This document shows, piece after piece, positions 22,595 to 31,890 of a DNA stretch of 64,000 bases. Numbering within the stretch: the stretch's first letter is position 1; every line of letters starts with the position of its first letter. The position numbers and the translations under genes are program-made. Source of the stretch: Mytilinidion resinicola (lineage: Eukaryota; Ascomycota; Dothideomycetes; Mytilinidiales; Mytilinidiaceae); NCBI RefSeq assembly GCF_010093595.1, contig NW_022985456.1, positions 62,001 through 126,000 of the forward strand. Reading direction: 5' to 3'. Below the pieces are notes generated by a model that had not been told where the DNA came from, made no database searches, and saw only the letters and a list, made by a program, of their open reading frames with translations.

Positions 22595-25500
22595 TCAGGG
22601 CTCTAGCTCGCCCTTCTCAACGTCGTCTCGATGAGCAGCTCTGCGTCTAGGTCGCCGATGCGCATCCTCGGGCTGCGGTTGTGCCGTGCCAGCTCCAGGC
22701 ACTGTCGGCGGACCCTGCTTCTTTGCCGTGCTTTTAGATCTTGTCGTTGTCCTGATCCATAGCCAGAGCCCCTTAAGCCATTGCCATGTCTTCGTGTTTT
22801 TCAGCCATCGGCCCAACCTCGTCGACTCGATCCGTTGCCAGGCTCTCTTCGCAATGGGATCATCCAAGCCCCACTCGATAGCAGCCCACATGAAAACGAC
22901 CGTCACAAACACCGACACAAGCTCCCCCGCGGCTAAACAAAGTCAGCAACTAACGTATTCCTAACGAGAAAGAAGCCAGGAGACTCACCCATCCACTTGC
23001 CGACATAGTTCGTCGTGTACATGCCCGAATCGCTGCTCCACCGCGACGCAATCTGGTTATCCTGGAGCCGCTGGAGCGGCAGCGCGAAGAGCGCGAGCAT
23101 GAAAGACAGCGGTGTGAAGATGATGGTAACGATGGTGAAGCCAAACACGGCTGCGCTCATCACGGCGGCCGAATGCGCTTCTTTGGTGCTGGCTTGCGTT
23201 TGTCGCAGGCCCGCATGTTTAGCCTTTAAATCTAGTGTGATGGAGATGGAGTTTTCCACGCGCTGCGCATCCTCATCGAGCTGAGCAATTCGGCGCTTGA
23301 ACTTTGGAAACTGCACTTGGGGTCGTGCAATGTCTCGCCAGGCTCCAAAGCCATCATTGAACGGAGGAGTGAACCGGCCATCCACCCAGTAGTTGGGCCA
23401 GGCAGTGGATATGAACTCTTTCCACACTTCTTCCTGTTGCAAAAGCACTGATTTTATCATCGAGAGCTCTTCGCGGATGTCTCCAATCTCGCGGTAGTAT
23501 TGAACCTCTTTGTCCAAGCTGAAGTCATCAATCTTGGACGATCTGATGTAGTCGTTGACGTCGTCTGAAAGAAAAATGATAGACTTTTCGAATGTGTTGA
23601 AAAGCGGCTCCGACAAGCCCGCCGATACGGGACGATCCAAGAAATTGATCAGATAGGATAGCAATTTCCCTACCCTTATAAGTTGATCTCCCACATCATG
23701 CTCTGTCGCTTCCTCCCAGCGGGCCCCAAATCTCCCTTGGCTTTCGTCGAAAAAAGCTGCTAGAACAAGGTTGTCGATTTTCCAGACCCACGCCTGGTGA
23801 ACCGTGAGAACTCTAACTCTCCTCGGATCCGGTCCTTCTTCATTCTTTTCGTCTAGCAGCTTGCCGTCTTTGCGTGCGCTCTCCTCTTTTCGGCTGACGT
23901 ACCGTTGTACTACTTGATCCTTGTTCCGCTCGTCGAGAATCCTGGCACCCAAGACTGGCTTGCAGTACTCGTTCAACGTGAGCGGCATGTGTATGGTCAT
24001 GCCGGGCAAGGGAGTGGCACTGCAACAGTATTTCCAGCCCTCGGAAAGGCTTTTGTATATCGCTTTGCGCTTCTGGAACTTACCAAAGGCTTCAGAGTAG
24101 AAGTAAGGCATCTAGGACTATTAGCAGCGTCTAGCACCCAACTAGTCTATGACTGTGACTGACCGAAAGTGAGAGAGAATCAAATTCCGAGGCCTCAACT
24201 ACACTATCGCAGCATGGTTCTCGGGCATTTAGAAAGTTGCCTGGCTCCAAACGCTCGACGAAGTTTCGTCGCATGTGCTCGTGGCGAAGGTACCGCTTGG
24301 CCGCTTTTTGAGTCGGATGTTTCGATACGTCTCGTATGAAAGCCTGCACTTAACCCATTAGCTTTTTGCGGTCAGCGAAAACTGGCAGCCAGTTAGAATG
24401 CTCCTACGCACGTCTGTCTACGCGTCTCAGCTGTACAGGGTTCACTTCTCAGCTGGACAGGGTTCACCTGTTGTTTTGTCACCGTTGCTGCCTGCAACCC
24501 CTGGTCTCTCTTCACTATATAGCCACTCATTAGCACCTCAATACAACTCATGCTTTCCTCACTGATCCTTTGCCCTTCCTACGCCAGCTGCCAAAAACAA
24601 AGTCCGCAGTTCCTTACGAGTGCCCACAGGAACTGTGTTTCGTCGATGTCAGTATTACTCGCTCTCGCTGCAGCGCAATGGACTGGGTCTTACAGTGTTA
24701 CTTGGAATGTGCAGAAATGGAAATGGGTCGTAATGAGGGAAGGGGCCGTCATAAAGATCCTTCCAATATTCAGCGCCTGGCGAATTCCCAATGTTATCCA
24801 ATTCGTGTTCTCGCGGGTGCGCTTGTTTCTCTCTCATCTCCACAAATGCAAAGGCGCTCATTGCATCAAGACGGTTTCTAACGCATGCCAGCTCCCAGGG
24901 AGTCTGTTCCCACAGCGGGTCGGTGTCCTGTATCGTGGGATCCGCTCCCTGGCCCAATAGTAATTCGACATTGTTGCCGGCGTCGCTGTTCGCGGCGATG
25001 TGCAGGCAGGTATATCCCACCACATTCTTCTGAGTGGCATTGACTATTTGAGGGCATCGGCTGAGAAGTAATTGCAACACAGCCGAGGATTTGTCTGATT
25101 CGCTGGCACACATTGCTGGATTTCTTCCGTCACAATTGAAGACCTCGATGCGCGCACCCGCCTCAATCAAGCATTCCACAAGCTCAACATTACTCCCCTC
25201 GGCGGCTCTGTGAAGAGCTGTCTCGTCTCCGTCATCGACTAAGTTGACATAATCGACTAGGTTGACATCGTCTTCGCGGTCGATAATGTTTTGAACCAAG
25301 TACTGAACGATATCGAAGTGGCCTTCGTGTGCCGATACGTGTAGAGGAGTTTCGTGCCAGTAGTTTGTGCAATCCAGCAACGCGCCAGCTGAAACAAGAC
25401 ACTTGACGACGTCTAGATGGTTGTTTCTGGCCGCTGCACACAGAGCAGTTTCTTCTTGGAAGCCACCATGCTTGGACTCGAGATCTGCGCGTGGTGAAGC

Positions 25501-25695
25501 CAGGAGTAGAGCTTGAACTCTCTCAAGAAGGCCATCTTCGGCAGCGTCGTACAGGGCTTCGCTGACATCTGTCGGTTCCACTGGCAAAGGCTGTTCCGTC
25601 GGTTGTGGGACGCTGCTGTGCACATCCGGTCCTGGCAGTGGGTTTGTCGCCGGAGTCGATGTGCCGACGTCGGGATTGTCGTCAGGCTCTGCCAT
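22595..25695 (-). CDS. Ankyrin-repeat protein with C-terminal CorA-like membrane domain
   Basis: Four-exon model on the minus strand: 25695-24694, 24343-24164, 24111-22989 and 22932-22595, 2643 bases, 880 residues. The N-terminal 300 residues hold ankyrin repeats (ETALCAAARNNHLDVVKCL, ETPLHVSAHEGHFDIVQYL, ETALHRAAEGSNVELVECL). The frame then reads FLHIPSNT, and after splicing continues into the fungal CorA-like region, with MPYFYSEAFG at the third exon. Two transmembrane helices follow a coiled segment, at about 711-738 and 771-790, as in CorA-type Mg2+ channels. The classical GMN signature is not obvious, so ion transport is only inference. The first intron is long for this genome (350 bases) and might hide a small exon, but both flanking phases agree. 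Similar ankyrin-CorA proteins are common in Pezizomycotina and their role is unknown. Confidence 0.8.
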
Positions 25696-26115
25696 GGTCT
25701 AACCTTGTGCAGCTATCAGGGCGAAGATTCAGGACAAGAGAGGCCTCCGGGCCGCAGGACACATGGTAAGAAGATCAGGCGGGCGGAGAAGTAGTTTCTG
25801 CGCAGAGCGAATTTGAGGGTGCCGTGCCATTAATAGTTGCATGGCGTCTCGCTCCTGTTATCGATTAGTTTTGATGCACGTCGACAGAAGACCTAAGAAG
25901 CGGAATTGCAAGCGAGCTGATTTACTTACACTCTGTGCAGAAAATTGTTTTTACAGGGTCGAGCGAGCTGATCAGCCTAGGCCAGCATAGGTTTGTGTTT
26001 AGTCTATATCGGGTATCTAAGCTGAAGAGGGGTGCAGACAGCAGCGGCCAGTGTTGTAGAAGTCAACACCGGTATTACTAGCGTTAAAACCCTTGAGAAT
26101 AAATATATAACTTGC

Positions 26116-26137
26116 AATATATAAGAACTTATATATT
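26116..26137. repeat. AT-rich palindrome
   Basis: Ten-base arms AATATATAAG and CTTATATATT flank two A bases. It lies in a short AT-rich patch at 26090-26145. Confidence 0.75.
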
Positions 26138-26261
26138 ATTGGCACGTTGGGGATGAAGAATTACTGGAGGAGTCCTACTAGGTAGTTCGTGACGCCGCGC
26201 GTACACTACTGCAGGGCACGTTTCGCACTTAAATTTTGCGTTGATTCTCGTCTTAAGAATG

Positions 26262-26450
26262 GATGCATGTTTCTCGTCATATCGTAAAGAGAGGCAGGGC
26301 ACAGTCGCTTGTCTGGAAATGCCGTGCGGGGCTGCTCAGGTTGCTTTCTTGCTTTCGGATGTCTCTTCGCGTAAGCATTGTTATGAGATAGGTCACAGCA
26401 ATTCACATTATATGCCGTTGAGCCTACGTTACCCATCCTCCTCATCATGC
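26262..26450. repeat. Dispersed repeat, copy B
   Basis: This is the second copy of the repeat found at 17582-17769, same orientation. The two copies are clearly related but diverged, with small insertions and deletions. Confidence 0.7.
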
Positions 26451-26928
26451 TCATCATCCTCCATCGTCGCACCCGCTTGTTGTTGATCCGTCCAAGCTGC
26501 TTTTAGACTCCCGCCGTGGCTTGAACGCTTACCAAAGAACGGGCGGCTCTCATATGGGTACGGCAGTATTCTCCGCCCGCTCGGGTCTCATCACTCAACA
26601 TCACACTCTTTGACTGAGAAGCACAGGTTCATAGACATGCCCGAGGCATCATCGTTGACATTTTCAGCACCTTTGATAGTTACTTGCAAATCCCGCCTGC
26701 AAAGCTCTGCTCTCACCCGCCCCACATGCTGCGTCCGTTCAACCCGTAAAGGGGAACTTGGCCACAAAAGGGGCGGCGACTACATGAGTCCATATAGAAG
26801 GAAAGAAAATAAAATCAGCCTGCCAGATCCTGGCGTGTTTTGTCTTTGTTCTCCAGCCCACGTAGCCACGCAAGCACCCATGCACTAAAGCGCAAAAAGA
26901 AAGAAAGGACATAAAACATGAAATCAGT

Positions 26929-27057
26929 GTCGGGTAGTGGAAAAGAAGGTCAAAGTATCGGGGGAAAGGGCAAATTATCTTAGAGAACTAGGAAGTAGAA
27001 CCGTGGTCGAGTATTGGAAAAGAAAGATCAAGGTGTTAGGGGAAAGTGCAAAGTATC
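26929..27057. repeat. Direct repeat pair of about 51 bases
   Basis: Copy 1 is 26929-26979 and copy 2 is 27006-27057. Both read GTCG-x-GTA-x-TGGAAAAGAA, then TCAA-x-GT, GGGGAAAG-x-GCAAA and TATC. A partial third copy (GTGGAAAGAAAGTCAA) follows at about 27058. Confidence 0.7.
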
Positions 27058-27459
27058 GTGGAAAGAAAGTCAACTTTTAGAAACCCGCAAGTGCAGGGAA
27101 GGAGGGTAGACGATGAAAGAAGCCCAGGGCATAGTTTGTAGCGTTTGGAATATGACTTCCGTTGTCGTTCCCATCTCAAACTTGCTACTCAAAAGCCAGT
27201 GACTCCTACCCAGAAGGGTGTGGTGCTACTCAAGACCCCAAGAAACCGCTGACCATGAGCGCCATGAAAGGCTCATCGTACGATATGATACTCATGACAA
27301 GAAGCGGTTGTATCTCAAGCCGCTGATTGCATTGTGTTATGCCGGATCTGTCGAGTTCTGCGGGCTGATAGCTTGGTCGATTGATTGCGTGATGTATAGC
27401 GAGTTGGTGTAAGGCTGCCGTCGTAATCGATAACTTCGCGCAGATTGTCCTAGACGCTT

Positions 27460-29127
27460 CTAAACCTCCTCAAACCAGACTACATTGCCGGCGCAGTCCT
27501 TCCTATAGAACGAGACTTTCGTTTTCGAGAAGTTTGCGACCCCAGGAACCGCTTTGGTGACATTCTCCATCAGCTTCCTAGTCTCCTTAGTAGCCACCTT
27601 GGCAATACCATCGTCCTTCTGGAGCCTGTGAACCCAATCGCAGACAACAGTAGTGCTCTCGCATCCGTAGAGCCGACCAGACGGCACAAGCTTCACATCG
27701 AGCCCAAGTTTATTGGTGACCTTGAGGAACCATTCCAGCTTAGGGTACTCCTCAGGGTCCTTGAACCAATCAGGAGCCGGTACCCTGAGCGTGATCGTCT
27801 TATGGCCGTCGTTGAAAGTCTTCGCCAGCATACTCATCGCGAGGAACATATTGGCGTCCCAGGATACATCCAAGAACGGCAGGCTGGCCACGGTGGTTGC
27901 GGTGTTGATCTTCATGAGAGCACTGAACACGTCCTGGACCACGAGCGTGCTGTTGGCATAGCGGAAGTGCGCGTGGAATTGGACGTTGCGCACCAGATTC
28001 AAGCGGCCTCGGGCTTCCAAAGCTTGGAAGTACTGGAGAGTGTCGTAGCCATCGGCGAAAGTATTGACGCTGTAGAATATGGGCAGGCTCTCTTCTCGAA
28101 CTTTCTTGCTAGTGCGAGTGATGGCTAGTAGCTGTGATATTTCATTGTGCTCTCCTTCAGCTCCATGCTTCACATCGTCATGGAAGCGCCAAGTCTTCGG
28201 CCCCCCGCTCTTGTGCGCATCACATGCGTGTGGGCGGATCGGTTCATCAAAGCCGACAACGAACTCGTACACTCGTCCTCGCAGCTCTACTGGGAGCTCC
28301 ATGAACTTTAGGAAAGTGCGCGGTTGGGCTGATGGGCGTTGTGGAGGAGCGGGATTCTGGTCTACCTCGGCTTGCTTTCTATTTTTGAAAGCCATCAAGA
28401 TTGCTACGATCTTACGGGCGGAAGGCGAATTGTCGAGCCCAAGAGAGCCCTTATAGAGATGATGGCTTAGGTCAAGATGGCGGGGTTCCTCGCGACGGCG
28501 GGCTTCGTCGAGACGGCGGGCTTCGTCGAGACGGCGGACTGGGTCGAGAGTATCGATGATGGACACAGGGAGCGAAATTTGGCCTGGCGCTGTATTCGGT
28601 CGGAATGAGGCGGTGCTCGGATGCAGCGATGATTGAGAGCTAGAGGATCCAGCCGCGCCGTGGATACTTAAGTCCCTATCGCCAGCTCGAAGCTGGCTCC
28701 CGGGTGAAAGGTTCATCGCATTGACGCGTTGGAGCCAGGCGATGGAGTTCCGTAGAGAGGACAAGCCTTCGAGTTCAAGCAAGTTCTCGTGGGTAACAGT
28801 GCCGTAGCCTGCCGTGTTGTCTCGCGATCTGCCTCCGCCTTGGTTGCTCGTTTCGCCCTGCAACACTTCCAGCGTCTCAACCCGCTCAAGCTCAGTCATA
28901 CGCTCAAGTACTTCGCCCACATTCTCAACAAGGAATTCCATGTCGTCGGTGGTATCGGGATTGCTCGTATTCGCCGTCTGTCGCGCGCGCTTGCTGTTCG
29001 GCGGGGACACGTCTAAAGGACCTTCGTCAGAAGAGCTCGCATCGGGCCTCTTGCGTTTGGGATGTTTGGGGTGTTTGGGGGGGTTTGGGTGCTTGAAGCG
29101 TATGGTAGAAAAACGAGGAGGAGCCAT
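27460..29127 (-). CDS. F-box/2EXR-like protein, function unknown
   Basis: Single frame of 555 residues from the ATG at 29127. The N-terminal 250 residues are low-complexity and basic (KHPNPPKHPKHPKRKRP near the start), with a predicted nuclear-type basic region. The conserved part begins near residue 285 with FLKFMELPVELRGRVYEFV and QLLAITRTSKKVREESLPIFY, followed by FADGYDTLQYFQ. That is the LP-ELR-IYE core of the large fungal family of F-box-like or 2EXR proteins. In this family the core is often a degenerate F-box, but binding to Skp1 is not shown here. An 18-base unit repeated three times at 28495-28548 encodes RRLDEA copies. The frame has no introns or breaks. Confidence 0.7.
   Translation of the reverse strand: MAPPRFSTIRFKHPNPPKHPKHPKRKRPDASSSDEGPLDVSPPNSKRARQTANTSNPDTTDDMEFLVENVGEVLERMTELERVETLEVLQGETSNQGGGRSRDNTAGYGTVTHENLLELEGLSSLRNSIAWLQRVNAMNLSPGSQLRAGDRDLSIHGAAGSSSSQSSLHPSTASFRPNTAPGQISLPVSIIDTLDPVRRLDEARRLDEARRREEPRHLDLSHHLYKGSLGLDNSPSARKIVAILMAFKNRKQAEVDQNPAPPQRPSAQPRTFLKFMELPVELRGRVYEFVVGFDEPIRPHACDAHKSGGPKTWRFHDDVKHGAEGEHNEISQLLAITRTSKKVREESLPIFYSVNTFADGYDTLQYFQALEARGRLNLVRNVQFHAHFRYANSTLVVQDVFSALMKINTATTVASLPFLDVSWDANMFLAMSMLAKTFNDGHKTITLRVPAPDWFKDPEEYPKLEWFLKVTNKLGLDVKLVPSGRLYGCESTTVVCDWVHRLQKDDGIAKVATKETRKLMENVTKAVPGVANFSKTKVSFYRKDCAGNVVWFEEV
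28495..28548. repeat. 18-bp tandem repeat inside coding region
   Basis: Three consecutive 18-base units (28495-28512, 28513-28530, 28531-28548), the first two identical, encode the repeated peptide RRLDEA on the minus strand. Confidence 0.85.
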
Positions 29128-29847
29128 ACCTGTAGCGGTGCTCGAGTGTGGAAGAAGTAGTGGTGAGGCGGTTTGATGAAGCTGTCCTACTTTACTCAAG
29201 CCAAGATTAGCGACCGGTCGAGGTGCGTTAGTCAGCAGCGTGCTGGTGACTGGGAAACGGCAGCGGTGGGTGAGGCGACTCGATGGTGAAGGAGACAGAG
29301 TGAAGTCCGGTTGACTTGCGGTTTTCTGCTGGGAAGCGGCTGCCAAGAAATGCCAAGTCAGAATTCACGGAGCTCGATTTTTCACTCAGAGTGCGTTCAC
29401 CTCGTACCGGAGCGGAGTGCTTGCTTCACCTAGGTAATCGATGCTGGTGATTGCCATGGGAGCCGCTGATAAATATGATGAAGCCGCCGGTATATGAAAT
29501 TCGAATAAAAGAAAAACGACTTCACTTCGCCACGTATGTTCTTCCAGCGCTGTCGCGGAACCGCTCCCGGTCGGTCGGAATGTCGACAGGATGCTCCTAC
29601 CGATGTAATCTCACTGGAAACTATAGCTACCTTTCATAGAAACTTAGGGTATTTCATGCCTTCAGTATGTGTTTTAGCAATTCTTGCGATAAGTCAGGAA
29701 AAGAGACAATGAACCAATAAATGACAAGATTACCATGAAAGCAGTGACCATAGCAAGCTTCTAGCAACATGCCATACCTACACAAGCTGATATACATTTT
29801 TTAAGTACAGATCGTCAACGATCACTGATACGCGCCCATGCCCAGCC
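29128..29847. other. Intergenic, minus-strand promoter region
   Basis: About 720 bases holding the promoter and 5' leader of the F-box-like gene and the 3' region of the next gene. The minus-strand frame is open for 73 codons upstream of 29127 but without another ATG. Nothing else was seen. Confidence 0.4.
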
Positions 29848-31044
29848 TTACCATCTTTTCTTTCGGTCCTCGAAATCATCGCCTTTTCTCTCTCGCTCGA
29901 CTCTGGCGTCAAACTCGCGCTGAGCTTCAGCCTTAGCTAACTGTCGCTCCTCATCTGTGCTAGAAAAGCTGAAGCTGTCCCCAAGTGTGGATCCCTCCCT
30001 CTGAGTTTCTTGGAGCGGTCTGCTTTTTTGCGGGGGAGACGATGCTTGACTTGCCGAACTCCTGCGAATACGCTCCCATGACGATCCCGTGCTTGCTTTT
30101 TCTTGCTCCGTCTCCCCTGGGAACATCCCACTTGACGACGGAGATGTCTCATCGCGAGCCGTAGAACGTTCAGGTGCCCTGGTTGGGCGGTTGTAGGCCT
30201 CTTTACCGTAAGCTGTGTCCGGTGTGGGGGATTGCCCCGCGGATGTGTCACTCAGATCAGAGCTGCTGTCGAAGGAATTGGACCAGGCGTCGTTGCCTGC
30301 GGTTGGAGACATATCGTCGTCATTTGTGGTGTTCTTTTGAGCCGGTGTCGGAATATGCGTTGGTCTCGAAGGCTGCTTTGGCCATGCGCTTCCATCTGGG
30401 CTTGATTGGCCGGGAGCCGATTGTCTCGGAGGGCCTCTGACCTGGCTTGCGCGCTGCACCATGGCCTCATGGAACTCCTTCAGCGCTGCATCTGTCTTTG
30501 TTTGGGTAATAGCATAGAATGTACCCCACGATTCCCCGAAAAAGCTTCCTACAATCCTCCCCAGTATGAAATACGGTATGACCCTGGTAGTGTGGAACAA
30601 GCGTCGTGCCAAAGTGCCTTTCACGAAGAAGAATTCATTTGGGTTGAATTTCTCGGGATTCGGAGTCCAGAAGGGATATCGAAAGGCGGTGCGGGTTCGG
30701 TAGGCTTGATACAAGGCTCCGCCAGCCCCTAGAGCTGCCCCATACGATGCAATAGATGACTTCTTTGCCCAGATATACGATAGTGCTGTTGCCTCCTCAT
30801 ATGTCATAGGCCGCTTCATCACCTTCTCTGCTTCTCTCAGAGCTTGCTTTGTGTTTGCCTGTATCCGGCGATTGCTGTACCCAACAAGGCCACCGATTAT
30901 GGGCACCGGCCGAGGCAAGTTGCTGAAATCGACGCTGCTGGCAGAAGAGGAGGCAGTGGAGTATGGATCGCCGCCGTCGGAGGGGAACGGGTCGTCGCTA
31001 AGAGAGCCATTGTTGGGCGGGCCGGTGGCGTCCTGGAGCACCAT
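29848..31044 (-). CDS. Conserved membrane protein, function unknown
   Basis: Single frame of 398 residues from the ATG at 31044. I do not recognise a named family. Residues about 45-190 look conserved and membrane-associated: RPVPIIGGLVGYSNRR, a YEEATALSYIWAKKSS segment, a glycine- and alanine-rich hydrophobic stretch (ASYGAALGAGGALYQAY), and RVIPYFILGRIVGSFFGESWGTFYA. Two hydrophobic segments could span a membrane. From about 200 onwards the chain is disordered, Ser/Pro-rich and then highly charged, ending DFEDRKKRW. A mitochondrial or ER location is possible but not supported by a clear targeting signal. It diverges from the MFS gene across an 850-base gap. Confidence 0.65.
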   Translation of the reverse strand: MVLQDATGPPNNGSLSDDPFPSDGGDPYSTASSSASSVDFSNLPRPVPIIGGLVGYSNRRIQANTKQALREAEKVMKRPMTYEEATALSYIWAKKSSIASYGAALGAGGALYQAYRTRTAFRYPFWTPNPEKFNPNEFFFVKGTLARRLFHTTRVIPYFILGRIVGSFFGESWGTFYAITQTKTDAALKEFHEAMVQRASQVRGPPRQSAPGQSSPDGSAWPKQPSRPTHIPTPAQKNTTNDDDMSPTAGNDAWSNSFDSSSDLSDTSAGQSPTPDTAYGKEAYNRPTRAPERSTARDETSPSSSGMFPGETEQEKASTGSSWERIRRSSASQASSPPQKSRPLQETQREGSTLGDSFSFSSTDEERQLAKAEAQREFDARVERERKGDDFEDRKKRW

Positions 31045-31890
31045 TGATGCTGTATTATGGCAATGGCGGCAGCCTTTGCAGTCAAGTCTTCGTAAGACGG
31101 TGTTTGACGAGTTCGTTGAGCTGGAGAAGTTTGAAGTCGTGGGGAGGGAGAGCAGTGACGTCTCGGAATCTGCGACCAGGTGATCGAAGCACGTCCACTA
31201 TTCTAAGCTTGGACGCGACTTGAACATGCCTTCCTCAACCATCACAGTCTCGATATTCGTCTCCTCATCTCGAACCCAGCGGAGCATCTTAGATGGCAGC
31301 TCATGCTCACAGCGGCCTCATATCAAATGGACGTCTCGCGCCCTCAGGTTGTGTGCAGGCGCCCTGGGTCTACCTATTCTTCAAGGTCCCGAGCGAAGGT
31401 TTACGTGAAATCCCTGATCCCATAGACTCCGATGCTGCAAAGTCGATGAGTAGAAAGAAAGTCTTATGTCCAGCTCTGTGACTCATTCGATTTCTGGTAA
31501 TGCGACAGGAGCGATGCATATATACCGCAGCAGTGATACTGCAACGGTACGGAGTCCGTACTTCGTACAGCCTCACTCGGTGGCTCGTGCTACAAAGGTA
31601 CCGCGGTGGACAAGGCGACACATTTCGACTCATCCTCGCGTCAACCTTGGCGCCCATCTTCATTGGCTGCTGTGATGCAGATGCTCGAGTGCCAACGTTT
31701 TCTTCACAAGTCACTGTCCTAAAATACACATATCGAAGCCAATGTAGTCACACAATCTCGGTGACTGTTGTACTCCTTTCTTTTGCTGTTTTCCTAGACT
31801 GCTGTGACTGCTTTAAAGGGCCTGTCTTTCCAAAGTCAAACCCATGCCTCATCTGTTTCCCTTACACTGCAACGCCCGACTCCCTCAACC
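31045..31890. promoter_or_regulatory. Divergent promoter region with a CGG-N3-CCG palindrome
   Basis: 846 bases lie between two genes transcribed in opposite directions. A perfect odd palindrome, GTACGGA-G-TCCGTAC, sits at 31547-31561 and contains CGG-AGT-CCG. A second GTAC follows at once. Short frames in this gap have no recognisable content. Confidence 0.5.
31547..31561. promoter_or_regulatory. Candidate Zn2Cys6 regulator site
   Basis: Fifteen-base perfect palindrome with CGG and CCG half-sites spaced by three bases, the kind of site bound by fungal Zn(II)2Cys6 dimers. It lies 330 bases upstream of the MFS start codon. Binding is inference. Confidence 0.4.

Larger units (their letters stand above)
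25696..27459. other. Intergenic with dispersed and direct repeats
   Basis: 1.76 kb between minus-strand genes. It holds an AT-rich palindrome (26116-26137), copy B of the dispersed repeat (26262-26450) and a pair of direct repeats (26929-27057). No coding frame is convincing. Confidence 0.5.

Noticed and set aside
24344..24693. Ankyrin part and CorA part as two separate genes
   Set aside because: Splicing GTAAGA to TGCAG joins them in phase within the expected family sequence, and the downstream part has no good own start.
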